Shown: piece by piece, positions 40,646 to 49,912 of the stretch | Position numbering within the stretch: position 1 is the stretch's first letter | How the letters are laid out: each line of letters begins with the position of its first letter | NCBI RefSeq assembly: GCF_022808715.1 | Contig: NZ_JAKZKX010000002.1 | Location: 1 to 64,000 of the forward strand | Source of the DNA: Fundidesulfovibrio agrisoli | Lineage (GTDB): Bacteria; Desulfobacterota; Desulfovibrionia; Desulfovibrionales; Desulfovibrionaceae | Reading direction: 5' to 3' | Length of the DNA: 64,000 nt | Translations under genes and position numbers: made by a program | The notes under the pieces: model-generated | Seen by the model: the letters and a program-made list of their open reading frames with translations, nothing else | Database searches by the model: none | What the model was told of the DNA's origin: nothing

Positions 40646-41461
40646 TCAGAACTTGTCGCGGTTGAAGGCTTCCAGCGCGCCAAGGCCCCCGCGCAAAAGC
40701 ACGAAGCGGTCACGAGCCTTGTCCCAGCGGTATTCGTCGGAGAATTTTGCGGGCGGTACGGCGCGATTGGGCTTGGGGCAGCCCGCCGCGTCGTCCGGTT
40801 CGGGGCCCTTGGCCAGGGTCACCTCCGCCAGCACGCGGGGATAAGGGCTGCCGGGGTCGGGTGGGAAGCTCCACTTCAGGTTCTCGGCGAACGAGCGCTG
40901 GCACATGCCGCGCAGGGATAGCGTGAAAACGGAGGCTATCCTGCGGATACGCTCCTTGTGGATGTGGAACAGGGCCGCGTCCTGGTAGCCCTGGTTGGAA
41001 TTGAAATGGGAATTGCTCACCACGAAGGCCTGCCCGCCCCCGAAGGCCATGAAGGGGCGCGAAAGCGAGGTGAACCGATCCGTCTTGAGCTCCACCACGT
41101 CCAGCGGCTCGATTTCCCCCGCCCGGAACAGCGCCAGCACGGTCGCCCCTTCGCCTGGCACGTCCGTACCCGCATCCTCGGCCTCGACGAACAGCAGAAC
41201 GTATGGGCGGCCATCGGAGAGCACGTCCGCCGTCTCGAAGGCCGTCAGCCGGGTTCCGGACTGCAGCGCCGTGCGATCCTTCACGCCCGGGCGGCGCAGG
41301 ATCTTTTCCAGCGCGAGCGTCAGAACGCCGGGAGCATCCTCCCGCGCGTCCTTGAACACGCTCCGGGCCAAAGTGAGGGCGTCGGCCCCGGCCGGTTCGG
41401 CCCCCAGGGCAGCCAAAGGGGAGAATACAAGCAACAGGACGGCAAGCATCAGCCTCGGCAT
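40646..41461 (-). CDS. secreted hypothetical protein
   Basis: The 271-residue protein has a signal peptide (MLAVLLLVFSPLAALGAEP). The mature part contains YVLLFVEAEDAG, FVVSNSHFNSNQGYQDAALFHI and two cysteines (MCQRSF and GCPKPN), and looks like a periplasmic beta-rich protein. No family is recognised. GGGAGG lies 7 bases before the ATG. It is flanked downstream by the palindromic element and upstream by the MFS gene, about 100 bases away. Confidence 0.7.
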   Translation of the reverse strand: MPRLMLAVLLLVFSPLAALGAEPAGADALTLARSVFKDAREDAPGVLTLALEKILRRPGVKDRTALQSGTRLTAFETADVLSDGRPYVLLFVEAEDAGTDVPGEGATVLALFRAGEIEPLDVVELKTDRFTSLSRPFMAFGGGQAFVVSNSHFNSNQGYQDAALFHIHKERIRRIASVFTLSLRGMCQRSFAENLKWSFPPDPGSPYPRVLAEVTLAKGPEPDDAAGCPKPNRAVPPAKFSDEYRWDKARDRFVLLRGGLGALEAFNRDKF

Positions 41462-41562
41462 TCGTCGCCTCCCTCGCGCCGACGGTCATCCCGGCGGAAA
41501 CGCTATGAAGACCCACTAGCTCCCTGGGACGGCTCGTGCAAGCTCGCCGGCGCGACTGACAG

Positions 41563-42759
41563 CTACCGCGCAGGCGCGGGGCGTTTCAGCTCGAACACCA
41601 GGGCCAGCACCGCGCAGGCCGCGCCCATGACGCAGACCCCGGCCCAGCCGAAGTGCGCGAAAGCCTGCGCGCCCACGGCGGCGCCGATGGCCCCGCCGGT
41701 GAACATGATGGTCATGTAGACCGTGTTCAGGCGGCTGCGCGCGGCCGCATCCAGAGCGTAGACCCGGGACTGGTTGGAAACCATGGCCGCCTGCAGGCCT
41801 ACGTCCATGAGCACGATCCCTCCGATGAGCACCGCCCAGGACTCGCGGAACAGGGCGAAACAGGCGAAAGACACCGCCACGGCCCCGGCACCCGCCAGTA
41901 TCACGGTGCGCTGGCCGCCCTTGTCCGCCAGGCGGCCCGCCAGGGGCGCGGCGATCACGCCCACCACCCCCACCACGCCGAGCAGGCCCGCCACCGTGCT
42001 GCCAGCCAAAAACGGCGGCTGCTCCAGGAACAGAGCCAAGTTGGCCCAGAAAGCCACGAACCCGCCGAACAGAAGGCCCTGCACGAGGCCAGAGCGCCTG
42101 AGCTGCTCATGCTCGCGGGCCAGTTGCACCAGCGAGCGCATGATGCCCGGGTAGGACATCACCGTGGCGGGCTCCACCCTGGGCAGCTTGCGGGCGAGCA
42201 GAACGCCCAGCACGGCCGTGGCGGCGGCGGCCAGCCCGAACATCAGCCGCCAGCTTGCGTACTCCGAGACGAAGCCGCTCACCGTGCGGGCCAGCAATAT
42301 CCCCGTGAGCAGCCCGGCCATGACCTGGCCCACCACCCTGCCCCGCTGGCTCCCTGGGGCAAGCTGGGCCGCCATTGGCACAACCTGCTGGGCCACCGTG
42401 GCCGTTACCCCGATGGCAAGGCTGACGGCTATGAGCGTCCCCAGGCTCGGGGACAGGGCCGCCGCCAGCAGCGAGAGCGCGAGCAGCGCCGTGCTGAACG
42501 CGATCAGGCCGCGCCGCTCGAAACGGTCCCCCAAGGGGGCGATCAGAAGCAGACCGGCGGCGTAGCCAACCTGTGTCAACACGGGCACGTGGGTCACGCT
42601 TTCGTGGCTGACGCCGAAGTCCCGCGCGAGAATGCCCAACATGGGCTGGTTGTAGTAGATGCTGGCCACGAAGAGGCCCGCCGCCGCGGACATGAGCGCG
42701 ACCACGCTCTTGTCCAGGCTGGGAGTCTCTTCAGGCGTGGATGAAATATCTTCTTTCAT
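41563..42759 (-). CDS. MFS efflux transporter
   Basis: The 398-residue protein has 12 predicted membrane segments and MFS motifs: VASIYYNQPMLGILARDFGVS, LIAPLGDRFERRGLI (motif A), and PLAGRLADKGGQRTV in the second half. It resembles the YnfM/arabinose-efflux type of drug:H+ antiporters. A near-perfect 24-base palindrome lies 17 bases upstream of the start, and a TetR regulator gene is located immediately upstream in the same direction, so the pump is probably induced by its substrate. Confidence 0.88.
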   Translation of the reverse strand: MKEDISSTPEETPSLDKSVVALMSAAAGLFVASIYYNQPMLGILARDFGVSHESVTHVPVLTQVGYAAGLLLIAPLGDRFERRGLIAFSTALLALSLLAAALSPSLGTLIAVSLAIGVTATVAQQVVPMAAQLAPGSQRGRVVGQVMAGLLTGILLARTVSGFVSEYASWRLMFGLAAAATAVLGVLLARKLPRVEPATVMSYPGIMRSLVQLAREHEQLRRSGLVQGLLFGGFVAFWANLALFLEQPPFLAGSTVAGLLGVVGVVGVIAAPLAGRLADKGGQRTVILAGAGAVAVSFACFALFRESWAVLIGGIVLMDVGLQAAMVSNQSRVYALDAAARSRLNTVYMTIMFTGGAIGAAVGAQAFAHFGWAGVCVMGAACAVLALVFELKRPAPAR

Positions 42760-42776
42760 GGCTTGTCCCCCACTTA

Positions 42777-42800
42777 AAGATACGATACGTTTCGTATCTT
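42777..42800. promoter_or_regulatory. TetR-type operator in front of the MFS gene
   Basis: AAGATACG (42777-42784) and CGTATCTT (42793-42800) form an inverted repeat around ATACGTTT, giving a 24-base dyad with only the central positions imperfect. It lies between the TetR gene and the MFS start and overlaps the probable promoter, which fits repression of the pump. Confidence 0.75.
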
Positions 42801-42888
42801 AACAACGAAGACTGAAAAGTCAAGCGGCGGCACCTTACCTCCAGTTCTCGTCGTGTAACCCCGTGCGGGAATAGGCTTCTGCTGCGGG

Positions 42889-43497
42889 TCAGGAGTTGAC
42901 GGGCGCACCGGCGGAAGCGCCGGAAAACACGATGCGGGCGACCCCTTCGGCGTAGTCCTCGTCCAGGGGGAGGTGTCGCACCAGCAGCCGGTTGAAGATG
43001 GGACCGTAGAGGGCGTCCACGAGCATGTCCATGTCCAGGTCCGGGCGGATCTCCCCTGAGCGCACCCCTCGCAGGAGCGCATCCTTGGCGGCGTTGCGGC
43101 GGGGCTTGAGGTAGCCGTCCACGAAGGAGGCCAGCGTCTCGGGCTCGGACTGCCCCAGGGCGATCAGTTCGCAGACCACGCGCCCGTTGACGCCCAGGTA
43201 GACACGCACCAGGGAGCGCATCTGCGCGGTGACGTCCGCTATGGCTGACTGCGTGTGCGGGAAGGCGATGCGCGGCGAGATGGCCCCGAGAAAGGCCTCC
43301 ATGGCCACAGCGCCCTTGGTGGGCCACCAGCGGTAGATGGTGGCCTTGCTCACTCCGGCGCGGGCGGCGATGCCCTCCATGGAGAGCCTGGCGTAGCCCG
43401 TCTCCTCCAGGAGGCTGTAGGCTGCGTCGAGAATGGCCTTGCGCGCCGCGTCGCTGCGGGGCCTGCCGGGCGGGCGTTTGGGTGCGGACTGGGTCAT
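42889..43497 (-). CDS. TetR/AcrR family repressor
   Basis: The 202-residue protein has the N-terminal TetR HTH (ARKAILDAAYSLLEETGYARLSMEGIAARAGVSKATIYRWW) and a C-terminal ligand-binding domain of the TetR_C type (LASFVDGYLKPRRNAAKDALLRG). The basic lead KRPPGRPRSD is typical. It probably represses the adjacent MFS gene through the dyad at 42777-42800. The ATG at 43495-43497 is chosen from the HTH position; the ribosome site is weak. radA ends 43 bases upstream. Confidence 0.9.
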   Translation of the reverse strand: MTQSAPKRPPGRPRSDAARKAILDAAYSLLEETGYARLSMEGIAARAGVSKATIYRWWPTKGAVAMEAFLGAISPRIAFPHTQSAIADVTAQMRSLVRVYLGVNGRVVCELIALGQSEPETLASFVDGYLKPRRNAAKDALLRGVRSGEIRPDLDMDMLVDALYGPIFNRLLVRHLPLDEDYAEGVARIVFSGASAGAPVNS

Positions 43498-43540
43498 CTG
43501 TATGGCGCCGTGCTGGTTTGGGTCCGGCTCGCCCGGACAT

Positions 43541-44878
43541 TCACGCGCCGAAGAGGGCGCGCTGGAAATCCTTGAGGGTGGCCACGCCACGCCCTTCGGC
43601 TGGGGGGTGGAAAATGGGTTCGTAACCCAGGCGCGTGGCCTGCTTGAGCCGCGCCTCATGCCCGGAGACGGGCCGGATGCGTCCGCTCAGGTCGACTTCC
43701 CCCCAGAAGACGGCCCGCGGCGGCAGCGGTCTGTCATAATAAGAGGAAAGCACCGCCGCCACAAGGCCAAGATCGAGCCCGGGGTCGGTCAGCTTCAGGC
43801 CCCCGCCCGTCTTGGCGTAAATGTCGGACTGGCCCAGTTGGATGCCCAGGCGTTTCTCCAGCACCGCCAGCAGGAGGTTCAGCCGGTTCAGGTCCAGCCC
43901 AAGGGCGGTGCGCCGGGGCATGGCCAGGTAGGATTTGCTGGCCAGGGCCTGCATCTCCACGGCGAAGGGGCGCTTGCCCTCCAACGCCAGGACGACGGCG
44001 GATCCGCTGGCCGTGGCGTCGCGCTCGCCCAGGAAGTATGTGGAGGGGTCCGGCACGGGGGTCAGGCCGTCGCCCTGCATCTCAAGCACCATGAGCTCGT
44101 CGGTGGGGCCGAAGCGGTTCTTGAACACCCGCAGGATGCGGTAGAAGTGCTGCCGGTCGCCCTCAAGGTAGAGCACGGTGTCCACCATGTGCTCCAGGAT
44201 CTTGGGCCCGGCGATGAGCCCCTCCTTGGTGACGTGGCCCACCAGGATCAGCGTGGAATTGCCCCGCTTCACCGCGTCCACCAGCTCGGAGGCCACGGCC
44301 CGCACCTGCCCCGGGCTGCCGGGCACGCCGTCGGCGTAGGAGGAGGCCATGGTCTGCACGGAGTCCACCACCACCAGGGCCGGGGTATCGGCCTCCGCCA
44401 GGGCGGCCGCAGCGTCGGATGCGCTGGTGGTGCTCACGGCCAGCAGGCCCGGATGGTCGAGCCCCAGCCTGCGCGCCCGGGCCGCCAGCTGCCCCAGGGA
44501 CTCCTCGCCGGAAACGTAGACCGCCCTGCGGTTTGCGGAGGCGACCTGCCCCGCCAACTGCAACAGCAGCGTGGACTTGCCGATGCCCGGCTCCCCGCCG
44601 AGGAGCACGGCCGCGCCGGGCTGCATGCCGCTGCCGAGCACCCGGTCCAGGTCAGGAATGCCGGTGGGCGCGGCGGGCGCGGTTTCAGCCTTGAAGCCTG
44701 AGAGGGAGACGGGTTTCTCGGAATACAGGGGGGATGCGGCGGCCGAGCGCGGCTGCGCCGGTGAAGCGGCCTTCTCCGCCAGGGTGTTCCAGGCGCCGCA
44801 GCCTTCGCACTGCCCGCGCCAACGGGGGCTCGACGCCCCGCACGCGGAACAGACGTAGACGATGCGGGCCTTGGCCAC
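43541..44878 (-). CDS. radA: DNA repair protein RadA
   Basis: The 445-residue protein is complete RadA/Sms. It has an N-terminal zinc finger (CSACGASSPRWRGQCEGCGAW), a RecA-like ATPase with Walker A GGEPGIGKST and ALVVVDSVQT, the family-specific KNRFGPTDE motif, and a C-terminal Lon-like domain with VGGLKL-type replaced by TGGGLKLTDPGLDLGL. RadA processes recombination intermediates by branch migration. It is followed by the TetR gene and preceded, 3 bases away, by the DUF3426 gene in the same direction. Confidence 0.95.
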   Translation of the reverse strand: MAKARIVYVCSACGASSPRWRGQCEGCGAWNTLAEKAASPAQPRSAAASPLYSEKPVSLSGFKAETAPAAPTGIPDLDRVLGSGMQPGAAVLLGGEPGIGKSTLLLQLAGQVASANRRAVYVSGEESLGQLAARARRLGLDHPGLLAVSTTSASDAAAALAEADTPALVVVDSVQTMASSYADGVPGSPGQVRAVASELVDAVKRGNSTLILVGHVTKEGLIAGPKILEHMVDTVLYLEGDRQHFYRILRVFKNRFGPTDELMVLEMQGDGLTPVPDPSTYFLGERDATASGSAVVLALEGKRPFAVEMQALASKSYLAMPRRTALGLDLNRLNLLLAVLEKRLGIQLGQSDIYAKTGGGLKLTDPGLDLGLVAAVLSSYYDRPLPPRAVFWGEVDLSGRIRPVSGHEARLKQATRLGYEPIFHPPAEGRGVATLKDFQRALFGA

Positions 44879-44881
44879 GGG

Positions 44882-45859
44882 CTACTTCTTGTCGGAGGTC
44901 TGCTGGCCGGCCTGGGGCGCCAGCTCCTGGTAGTCGGTGACCTTCAGGGAGAAGCTGCCCAGGTTCGCCGGAGGATTGGTGAACACGAACATGAAGGGGA
45001 TCTCTTCCCCGGGCTTGACGCTGCCGTTGTTGAGCAGGATCTCCTGCACGGAGTTCAGGCGCGCTTCCATGTCGGTCTGAGACATGGTCTTGAGCTCGAA
45101 GGTGCTGGCCTTGGGTCCGGCGGTGATGGTCTTGGTCAGCACCGGGGCGTCGGAGGGGTCGAGCAGCGTGGCTTCGATCTTCACCTGCCCCACCACCACG
45201 GGCGACTTGTTGACGATCTTGCCGTCGATCACGAACAGCTTCCCGATCTTCTCGTTCTCGGTGAAGTAGTACTGGTGCGACTCGATGGCGATGGAGGCGA
45301 TGTGGCTGGGGGCCTGAGCCTGCGCGGCGGGCTCCTGCTTGGGCGATTTGGGCTGTTCGGGCTGGCCCGGAGCGGCCTGGGGAGCGCCCTCCATGGCGGA
45401 GGTCGGGGCCTTCTTGGCGAAGGGCCAGAACTCCATGAAATAGGCGGCCGTGGCCCCGGCGCCCGCCAGAATCACGACACCGAGCAGAATGGCCAGAATC
45501 AGAGACTTGCGGGAGAGCCCCCCAGAGCCGGGCTTTTCCTCCTTGCCGAACTCGATGGTGGCGAAGTCCGCCGAGGCGAAGTCCCCGCCGGGCAGCTCCG
45601 AGTCGACGTAAGGGTCTTTCTTGCGCTGGGCGTCCAGGTGGCTGGCGAAATCGTTCGAAACGTCGGATTCGTCCTCACCCTGCACGGGCCACACGGGCGA
45701 GGCGCCCGTATCCCCGAAGCCGGGGAAATCCTCGGGCGTGGGTGCGTCCACATGGAACTGGTGCTTGCACACAGTGCAGCGGACCGTTGCGCCATCCTGC
45801 CCCACCCGCTCGTCGGGGAGCTTGTACGTCGTATGGCAGTTCGGGCATTCGACTTTCAT
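44882..45859 (-). CDS. zinc-ribbon, single-pass membrane protein with DUF3426-like domain
   Basis: The 325-residue protein starts with an MJ0042-type zinc ribbon (CPNCHTTYKLPDERVG and VRCTVCKHQF), followed by an acidic linker, one membrane segment at about 118-142 (SLILAILLGVVILAGAGATAAYF), a Pro/Gln-rich spacer and a C-terminal beta-sandwich domain (IDGKIVNKSPVVVGQVKIEATL) of the DUF3426 type. The topology is zinc ribbon in the cytoplasm and beta domain outside. Function is unknown. It lies between hpt and radA with short gaps, so the genes are probably co-transcribed. Confidence 0.82.
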   Translation of the reverse strand: MKVECPNCHTTYKLPDERVGQDGATVRCTVCKHQFHVDAPTPEDFPGFGDTGASPVWPVQGEDESDVSNDFASHLDAQRKKDPYVDSELPGGDFASADFATIEFGKEEKPGSGGLSRKSLILAILLGVVILAGAGATAAYFMEFWPFAKKAPTSAMEGAPQAAPGQPEQPKSPKQEPAAQAQAPSHIASIAIESHQYYFTENEKIGKLFVIDGKIVNKSPVVVGQVKIEATLLDPSDAPVLTKTITAGPKASTFELKTMSQTDMEARLNSVQEILLNNGSVKPGEEIPFMFVFTNPPANLGSFSLKVTDYQELAPQAGQQTSDKK

Positions 45860-45863
45860 GGCA

Positions 45864-46394
45864 TCAGCAACCTTTGGGTTGGATCAGTTCATAGACCGCC
45901 GGGAGACACCGGTAGTCCTCTGCAAAGTCCAGACCGTAGCCCACTAGAAAGCCCTTTGCCAGCCGGAATCCGTAAAAGTCAACCTTCACGTGCGCCTGGC
46001 GCCGTTCCGCCTTGTCGATGAGGCTGCACAGCTTCACCGAAAGGGGGTTGCGCGCGGCAAGCACGTCCAGGAGCAGGGCCATGGAATGGCCCGTATCCAC
46101 GATGTCCTCGACCACCAGGATGTGCCTGCCCTCCACGGGCGTCTCCAGGTCCTGCTGGAACTTGAGCTCACCCGGGGAGTCCTTGGCGCCGTAGCTTGCC
46201 AGGCGCACGAAATCCACCCGGGCGGGGATGGTCAGGCTGCGCACCACGTCGGAGAGGAACATGAACGCGCCCTTGAGCACGCCCACCACCAGCAGGTCCT
46301 TCCCGGCGTATTCCGCGGAGATGGCCGCGCCCAGCTCCTCGACGCGGCTGGCGATGGCCTCGCGGGTGATGACGGGGATCAGGTTCTCGTACAC
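45864..46394 (-). CDS. hpt: hypoxanthine phosphoribosyltransferase
   Basis: The 176-residue enzyme has the purine-salvage phosphoribosyltransferase signature: LLVVGVLKGAFMFLSDVV, the PRPP-binding loop ILVVEDIVDTGHS and the C-terminal FLVGYGLDFAEDYRCLP. It converts hypoxanthine or guanine with PRPP to IMP or GMP. The start is GTG, with GGAG supplied by the last codons of the upstream acetyltransferase gene, whose TAG lies 3 bases before it. Confidence 0.95.
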   Translation of the reverse strand: MYENLIPVITREAIASRVEELGAAISAEYAGKDLLVVGVLKGAFMFLSDVVRSLTIPARVDFVRLASYGAKDSPGELKFQQDLETPVEGRHILVVEDIVDTGHSMALLLDVLAARNPLSVKLCSLIDKAERRQAHVKVDFYGFRLAKGFLVGYGLDFAEDYRCLPAVYELIQPKGC

Positions 46395-46397
46395 CGC

Positions 46398-46865
46398 CTA
46401 CAACTCCATCTTCATTGCTATCTCGTCGCACTCGGGGAATTTGGGGCAGTGGATGCAGTCCGCCCAGACCTTCTGGGGCAGCTCGTCCTTGCTGACCACC
46501 TCGAAGCCCAGCTTGCTGAAGAAGTCGCTCTGGTAGGTGAGCGTGAACACCTTGTACACGCCCAGGGTCACCGCCTCGGAGAGGCAGGCCTCCACCAGCT
46601 TGCGGCCCCAGCCCTGTTTCTGCAGATCCTTGTGGACCACCAGGGAGCGGATCTCGGCCAGGTTCTCCCAGCAGAGCGAGAGCGCGCAGCAGCCCTTGAT
46701 GTCCTTGCCCTCGCGCGCGGCCAGCACGTAGAAATCCCGCAGGTGGGAGTACAACTGGGTGAAGGAGCGCGGCAGAAGCAGCTCGCCGCGCGCGGATTCC
46801 ATCAGCAGTGCGTGGATGGCCTTAACGTCCTCGATGCGCGCCTTGCGCAGGAAGTATTCCGCCAT
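46398..46865 (-). CDS. short ArgA-like GNAT N-acetyltransferase
   Basis: The 155-residue GNAT protein has the acetyl-CoA loop QKQGWGRKLVEACL and a C-terminal part with FFSKLGFEVVSKDELPQKVWADCIHCPKFPECDE. This C-terminal pattern with the three cysteines is characteristic of short stand-alone N-acetylglutamate synthases of Deltaproteobacteria and related groups, which start arginine synthesis without the amino-acid-kinase domain. The substrate assignment is an inference. It lies between a TlpA-like gene and hpt, one base from the former's stop. Confidence 0.8.
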   Translation of the reverse strand: MAEYFLRKARIEDVKAIHALLMESARGELLLPRSFTQLYSHLRDFYVLAAREGKDIKGCCALSLCWENLAEIRSLVVHKDLQKQGWGRKLVEACLSEAVTLGVYKVFTLTYQSDFFSKLGFEVVSKDELPQKVWADCIHCPKFPECDEIAMKMEL

Positions 46866-46866
46866 T

Positions 46867-47337
46867 CTAGGCGCCCAGCAGCTTGTTGATGATTTTCTCC
46901 AGCTCGGGTCCGGTGACGAAGCCCTCGATGGCTTTGACCATCTCGCCCTTGGGCGAATAGACCATGGTGCGCGGGATGGAGCGCAGCGAGAAGGCCTGGG
47001 CCACGTCGGGCTTGGCCAGGTAGACGGGGTAGTTGAACCCGGTCTTGGCCGTGAACATGGAGAACATGGCGGGGTCCTGGTCGATGCTCACGCCGATCAT
47101 GAGCAGCTTGTCCTCGGGGATGCGCATGCGCAGGGCGATCAGGTCGGGGATTTCCTGGCGGCACGGCGGGCACCAGGAGGCCCAGAAGTTCACCACCACC
47201 ACCTTGCCCCTGGACTGGCTGACGGCCTTGATGATGTCCTGGCTGGAGATCTGGACCTCGGGCCGGTTCTGGGCCTGGGCCAGGGAGCTGCCGAGCAGCA
47301 GGACGCACAGAAGAAAGGCGAATGAATATTTGTACAT
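46867..47337 (-). CDS. TlpA-like periplasmic thioredoxin
   Basis: A signal peptide (FAFLLCVLLLGSSLAQAQ) is followed by a thioredoxin fold with active site FWASWCPPCRQEIPDL and the cis-Pro loop RSIPRTMVY. The family (TlpA/ResA) reduces periplasmic disulfides, often for cytochrome c maturation. The ATG at 47335-47337 gives 156 residues; a GTG three codons upstream is possible. It is first in the leftward run of TlpA-like, ArgA-like, hpt, DUF3426 and radA. Confidence 0.88.
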   Translation of the reverse strand: MYKYSFAFLLCVLLLGSSLAQAQNRPEVQISSQDIIKAVSQSRGKVVVVNFWASWCPPCRQEIPDLIALRMRIPEDKLLMIGVSIDQDPAMFSMFTAKTGFNYPVYLAKPDVAQAFSLRSIPRTMVYSPKGEMVKAIEGFVTGPELEKIINKLLGA

Positions 47338-47394
47338 GACAACCACTTGTTCGTTGGATTGTTGACGGACTGGCCAGCTATATATCGTCCGGGC

Positions 47395-49797
47395 CTAGGC
47401 GTCCATGAGCTCTTTGGCGACGCGCACGGCTTCCACGGCGTCGGCCGCGTAGCCGTCGGCGCCGATGGCCCGGGCGAAGGCCTCGGTGACCACCGCCCCG
47501 CCCACGAAGACCTTCTGGTCCATGCCGTTCTCGCGCAGCAGCTTCACCGTGTCCTCCATGCGGACCATGGTGGTGGTCATCAGGGCGGAGAGGCCGATCA
47601 CGCGCGCGCCCTGCTCCTTGGCGGTTTCCACGATGCGGGCGGCGGGCACGTCCTTGCCCAGGTCCAGCACCTCGAAGCCGTGGTTGGCCAGCATCAGGCC
47701 CACGATGTTCTTGCCGATGTCGTGGATGTCGCCCTCCACCGTGGCCAGCACGACCTTGGGCCGCACGGCGCCCTTGTTCGCGGCCTCCAGCAGGGGCTTG
47801 AGGCGGGCGAACCCGGCCTGCATGGTCTCGGCGGAGAGCAGCAGTTGCGGCAGGAAGTATTCCTTGCGCTCGTAGAGCACGCCCACGTCCATGATGCCGG
47901 GGATGAGCTCCTCATTCAGGATGGCGTCGGGGGCCTCGCCACGGCCGAGGGCCTCCTCCACCATTTCCAGCACCTGGGCCTTGCGCCCGGCAACCACGGC
48001 CTCGCGCAGGGTCTTCGCCTCCACGGCGGCCTTCCTGGCGGTGGCGCCGCCCTCTCCCCCGCCGTACTTCCAGCCGGAGCAGGCCTCGATGAAGCGCCCG
48101 GCCTGAGGGTCGCGCGCCAGGAGCACCTCGGAGGCGAAACCCACCTCGCGCGGCAGCGGCGTGGACGGGTTGGAGATGTGCGCGCCCATGCCCGCGCCCA
48201 GGCACATGGCCAGGAACGTGGAGTTGAGCAGTTCGCGCGCGGGCAGGCCGAAGGAAATGTTGGAAAGCCCCAGCACAGTGGGCAGCTTCAGCACGTTGGC
48301 GCAGTGGCGGATGGTCTCCAGGCAGTGGCGGGCGGCCTCCGGCTTGGAGGAGACGGTCAGGGCCAGGGCGTCCACCAGGATGAGCCTGCGGGGGATGCCC
48401 AGGGCGTCGGATTTTTCCAGCAGGGCCTCGATGGCCGCGATGCGCTCCGCCGCGGTCACCGGCAGCTTCTTGCCCGCCAGGGGCAACAGGATGAAGGGCG
48501 CGCCGTGCAGCTTGCACAGGGGGCCGAGCTCCTCCATGCGGCCGGGTTCGCCGCTGATGGAGTTCACCAGGGCGGAGCCGGGCACGGACCACAGGCCCTC
48601 CACCAGGGCTTCGGACTTGGTGCTGTCCAGGCACAGGGGGGTCAGGAAACGGCTGGAGAGCTGCCTGACCAGCCTGGGCAGCAGCTCGTCCTCCTTCACC
48701 ATGGGCGCGCCCACGTTCACGTCCAGCAGCCCGGCCCCGGCCTGCACCTGCTCCTCGGCCAGGCGCAGGGCTTCGGTGAACTCACCGGCCTGCAACTCCT
48801 CGGTGAGGACCTTCTTGCCGGTGGGGTTGATGCGCTCGCCGATGCACACGGCGGGCAGCCCCACCCCGATGCACACGGAGCGCGAACGGGAGGTGACCAC
48901 CAGGGGGCGGCCCTCGGAGGGTTCGGGCCGGCTCCAGGCGCGGCCCTCGGCCAGCTTGGCCAGGGCCTGGATGTGCGCGGGCGTGGTGCCGCAGCAGCCG
49001 GAGACGCACTTGGCGCCCATCTCGAGGAAGGGCTCCATGCGGCCGGCGAACTCTTCGGGGCCCATGGGGTAGACGGTCACGCCGTTTTCCAGGCGCGGCA
49101 GGCCCGCGTTGGGCTTGATGAAGAACGGCGTGTCGATGCGGGGCAGGAAATCCTTGGCAACCTGGACCATCTGCTCGGGGCCCAGGCCGCAGTTGACGCC
49201 CAGCAGGTCCACACCGAGGTTCTGCATGGTGTCGGCGAACACGGCGGAAGGCGTGCCCGTGAGGGAACCGGCGGGCTCGAAGGTCATGAGCACGGCCACG
49301 GGCAGGTCGCAGACTTCGCGCGCGGCCAGCACCACGGCCTTGGCCTCGGCCAGGTCGAAGTGGGTCTCGGCGATGACCAGGTCCACCCCGCCTTCCGCCA
49401 GACCTTTGATCTGTTCGGCGAAGGCGGCCACCATCTCGCGCATGGTCACGGTGCCCAGGGGCTCGATGAAGTGCCCGGTGGGGCCGACGCTGCCCGCCAC
49501 GAAATTGGCGTCGCCGGCGGCCTGCCTGGCCACCAGGGCCATTTCGCGGCTCACGCGGCGGATGTCGGTTCCGGGAGGGAGCTTGAAACGGGTGCCGCCG
49601 AAGGTGTTGGTGGTCACCACGCGGGCGCCGGCGCGGAGGTAGTCCTCATGGACGGCGCGAACCATGCCGGGGTTGTCGAGCCCCCACAGTTCGGGGGAGG
49701 CCCCGGGGGGCAGCCCCCTGGCCTGAAGCAACGTTCCCATGGCACCATCGAAAACTATGATGCCTCCGTCCGACAACGCTTTGCGAAAATCCGCCAC
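47395..49797 (-). CDS. metH: cobalamin-dependent methionine synthase-like protein lacking the activation domain
   Basis: The 800-residue protein has three MetH modules in order: homocysteine S-methyltransferase (about 1-290: FDGAMGTLLQARG, VNCGLGPEQ and SGCCGTTPAHI with the zinc-binding cysteines), the pterin/methyltetrahydrofolate domain (about 315-570: GERINPTGKK, LLDVNVGAP) and the cobalamin cap and binding domains (590-800: GDIHDIGKNIVGLML with the B12-ligating His). The C-terminal AdoMet reactivation domain of E. coli MetH (1227 residues) is absent. Such short forms are usual in anaerobes, where another protein reactivates cobalamin or oxidation is rare. Confidence 0.9.
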   Translation of the reverse strand: MADFRKALSDGGIIVFDGAMGTLLQARGLPPGASPELWGLDNPGMVRAVHEDYLRAGARVVTTNTFGGTRFKLPPGTDIRRVSREMALVARQAAGDANFVAGSVGPTGHFIEPLGTVTMREMVAAFAEQIKGLAEGGVDLVIAETHFDLAEAKAVVLAAREVCDLPVAVLMTFEPAGSLTGTPSAVFADTMQNLGVDLLGVNCGLGPEQMVQVAKDFLPRIDTPFFIKPNAGLPRLENGVTVYPMGPEEFAGRMEPFLEMGAKCVSGCCGTTPAHIQALAKLAEGRAWSRPEPSEGRPLVVTSRSRSVCIGVGLPAVCIGERINPTGKKVLTEELQAGEFTEALRLAEEQVQAGAGLLDVNVGAPMVKEDELLPRLVRQLSSRFLTPLCLDSTKSEALVEGLWSVPGSALVNSISGEPGRMEELGPLCKLHGAPFILLPLAGKKLPVTAAERIAAIEALLEKSDALGIPRRLILVDALALTVSSKPEAARHCLETIRHCANVLKLPTVLGLSNISFGLPARELLNSTFLAMCLGAGMGAHISNPSTPLPREVGFASEVLLARDPQAGRFIEACSGWKYGGGEGGATARKAAVEAKTLREAVVAGRKAQVLEMVEEALGRGEAPDAILNEELIPGIMDVGVLYERKEYFLPQLLLSAETMQAGFARLKPLLEAANKGAVRPKVVLATVEGDIHDIGKNIVGLMLANHGFEVLDLGKDVPAARIVETAKEQGARVIGLSALMTTTMVRMEDTVKLLRENGMDQKVFVGGAVVTEAFARAIGADGYAADAVEAVRVAKELMDA

Positions 49798-49912
49798 CAG
49801 TCATCCTCCTTGGGGGTCCGAGCCACGTTCTCGTACTGAAAATCGTTGAATCCGGCAAATGAAAAGCGTATGGATAATACCTTCCAGCGTTTTACGCTGC
49901 CTGGACAAGCAT

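Noticed and set aside
43541..44701. Rightward 422-codon frame opposite radA
   Set aside because: Antisense shadow of radA, which has its full set of zinc-finger, Walker and KNRFG motifs.
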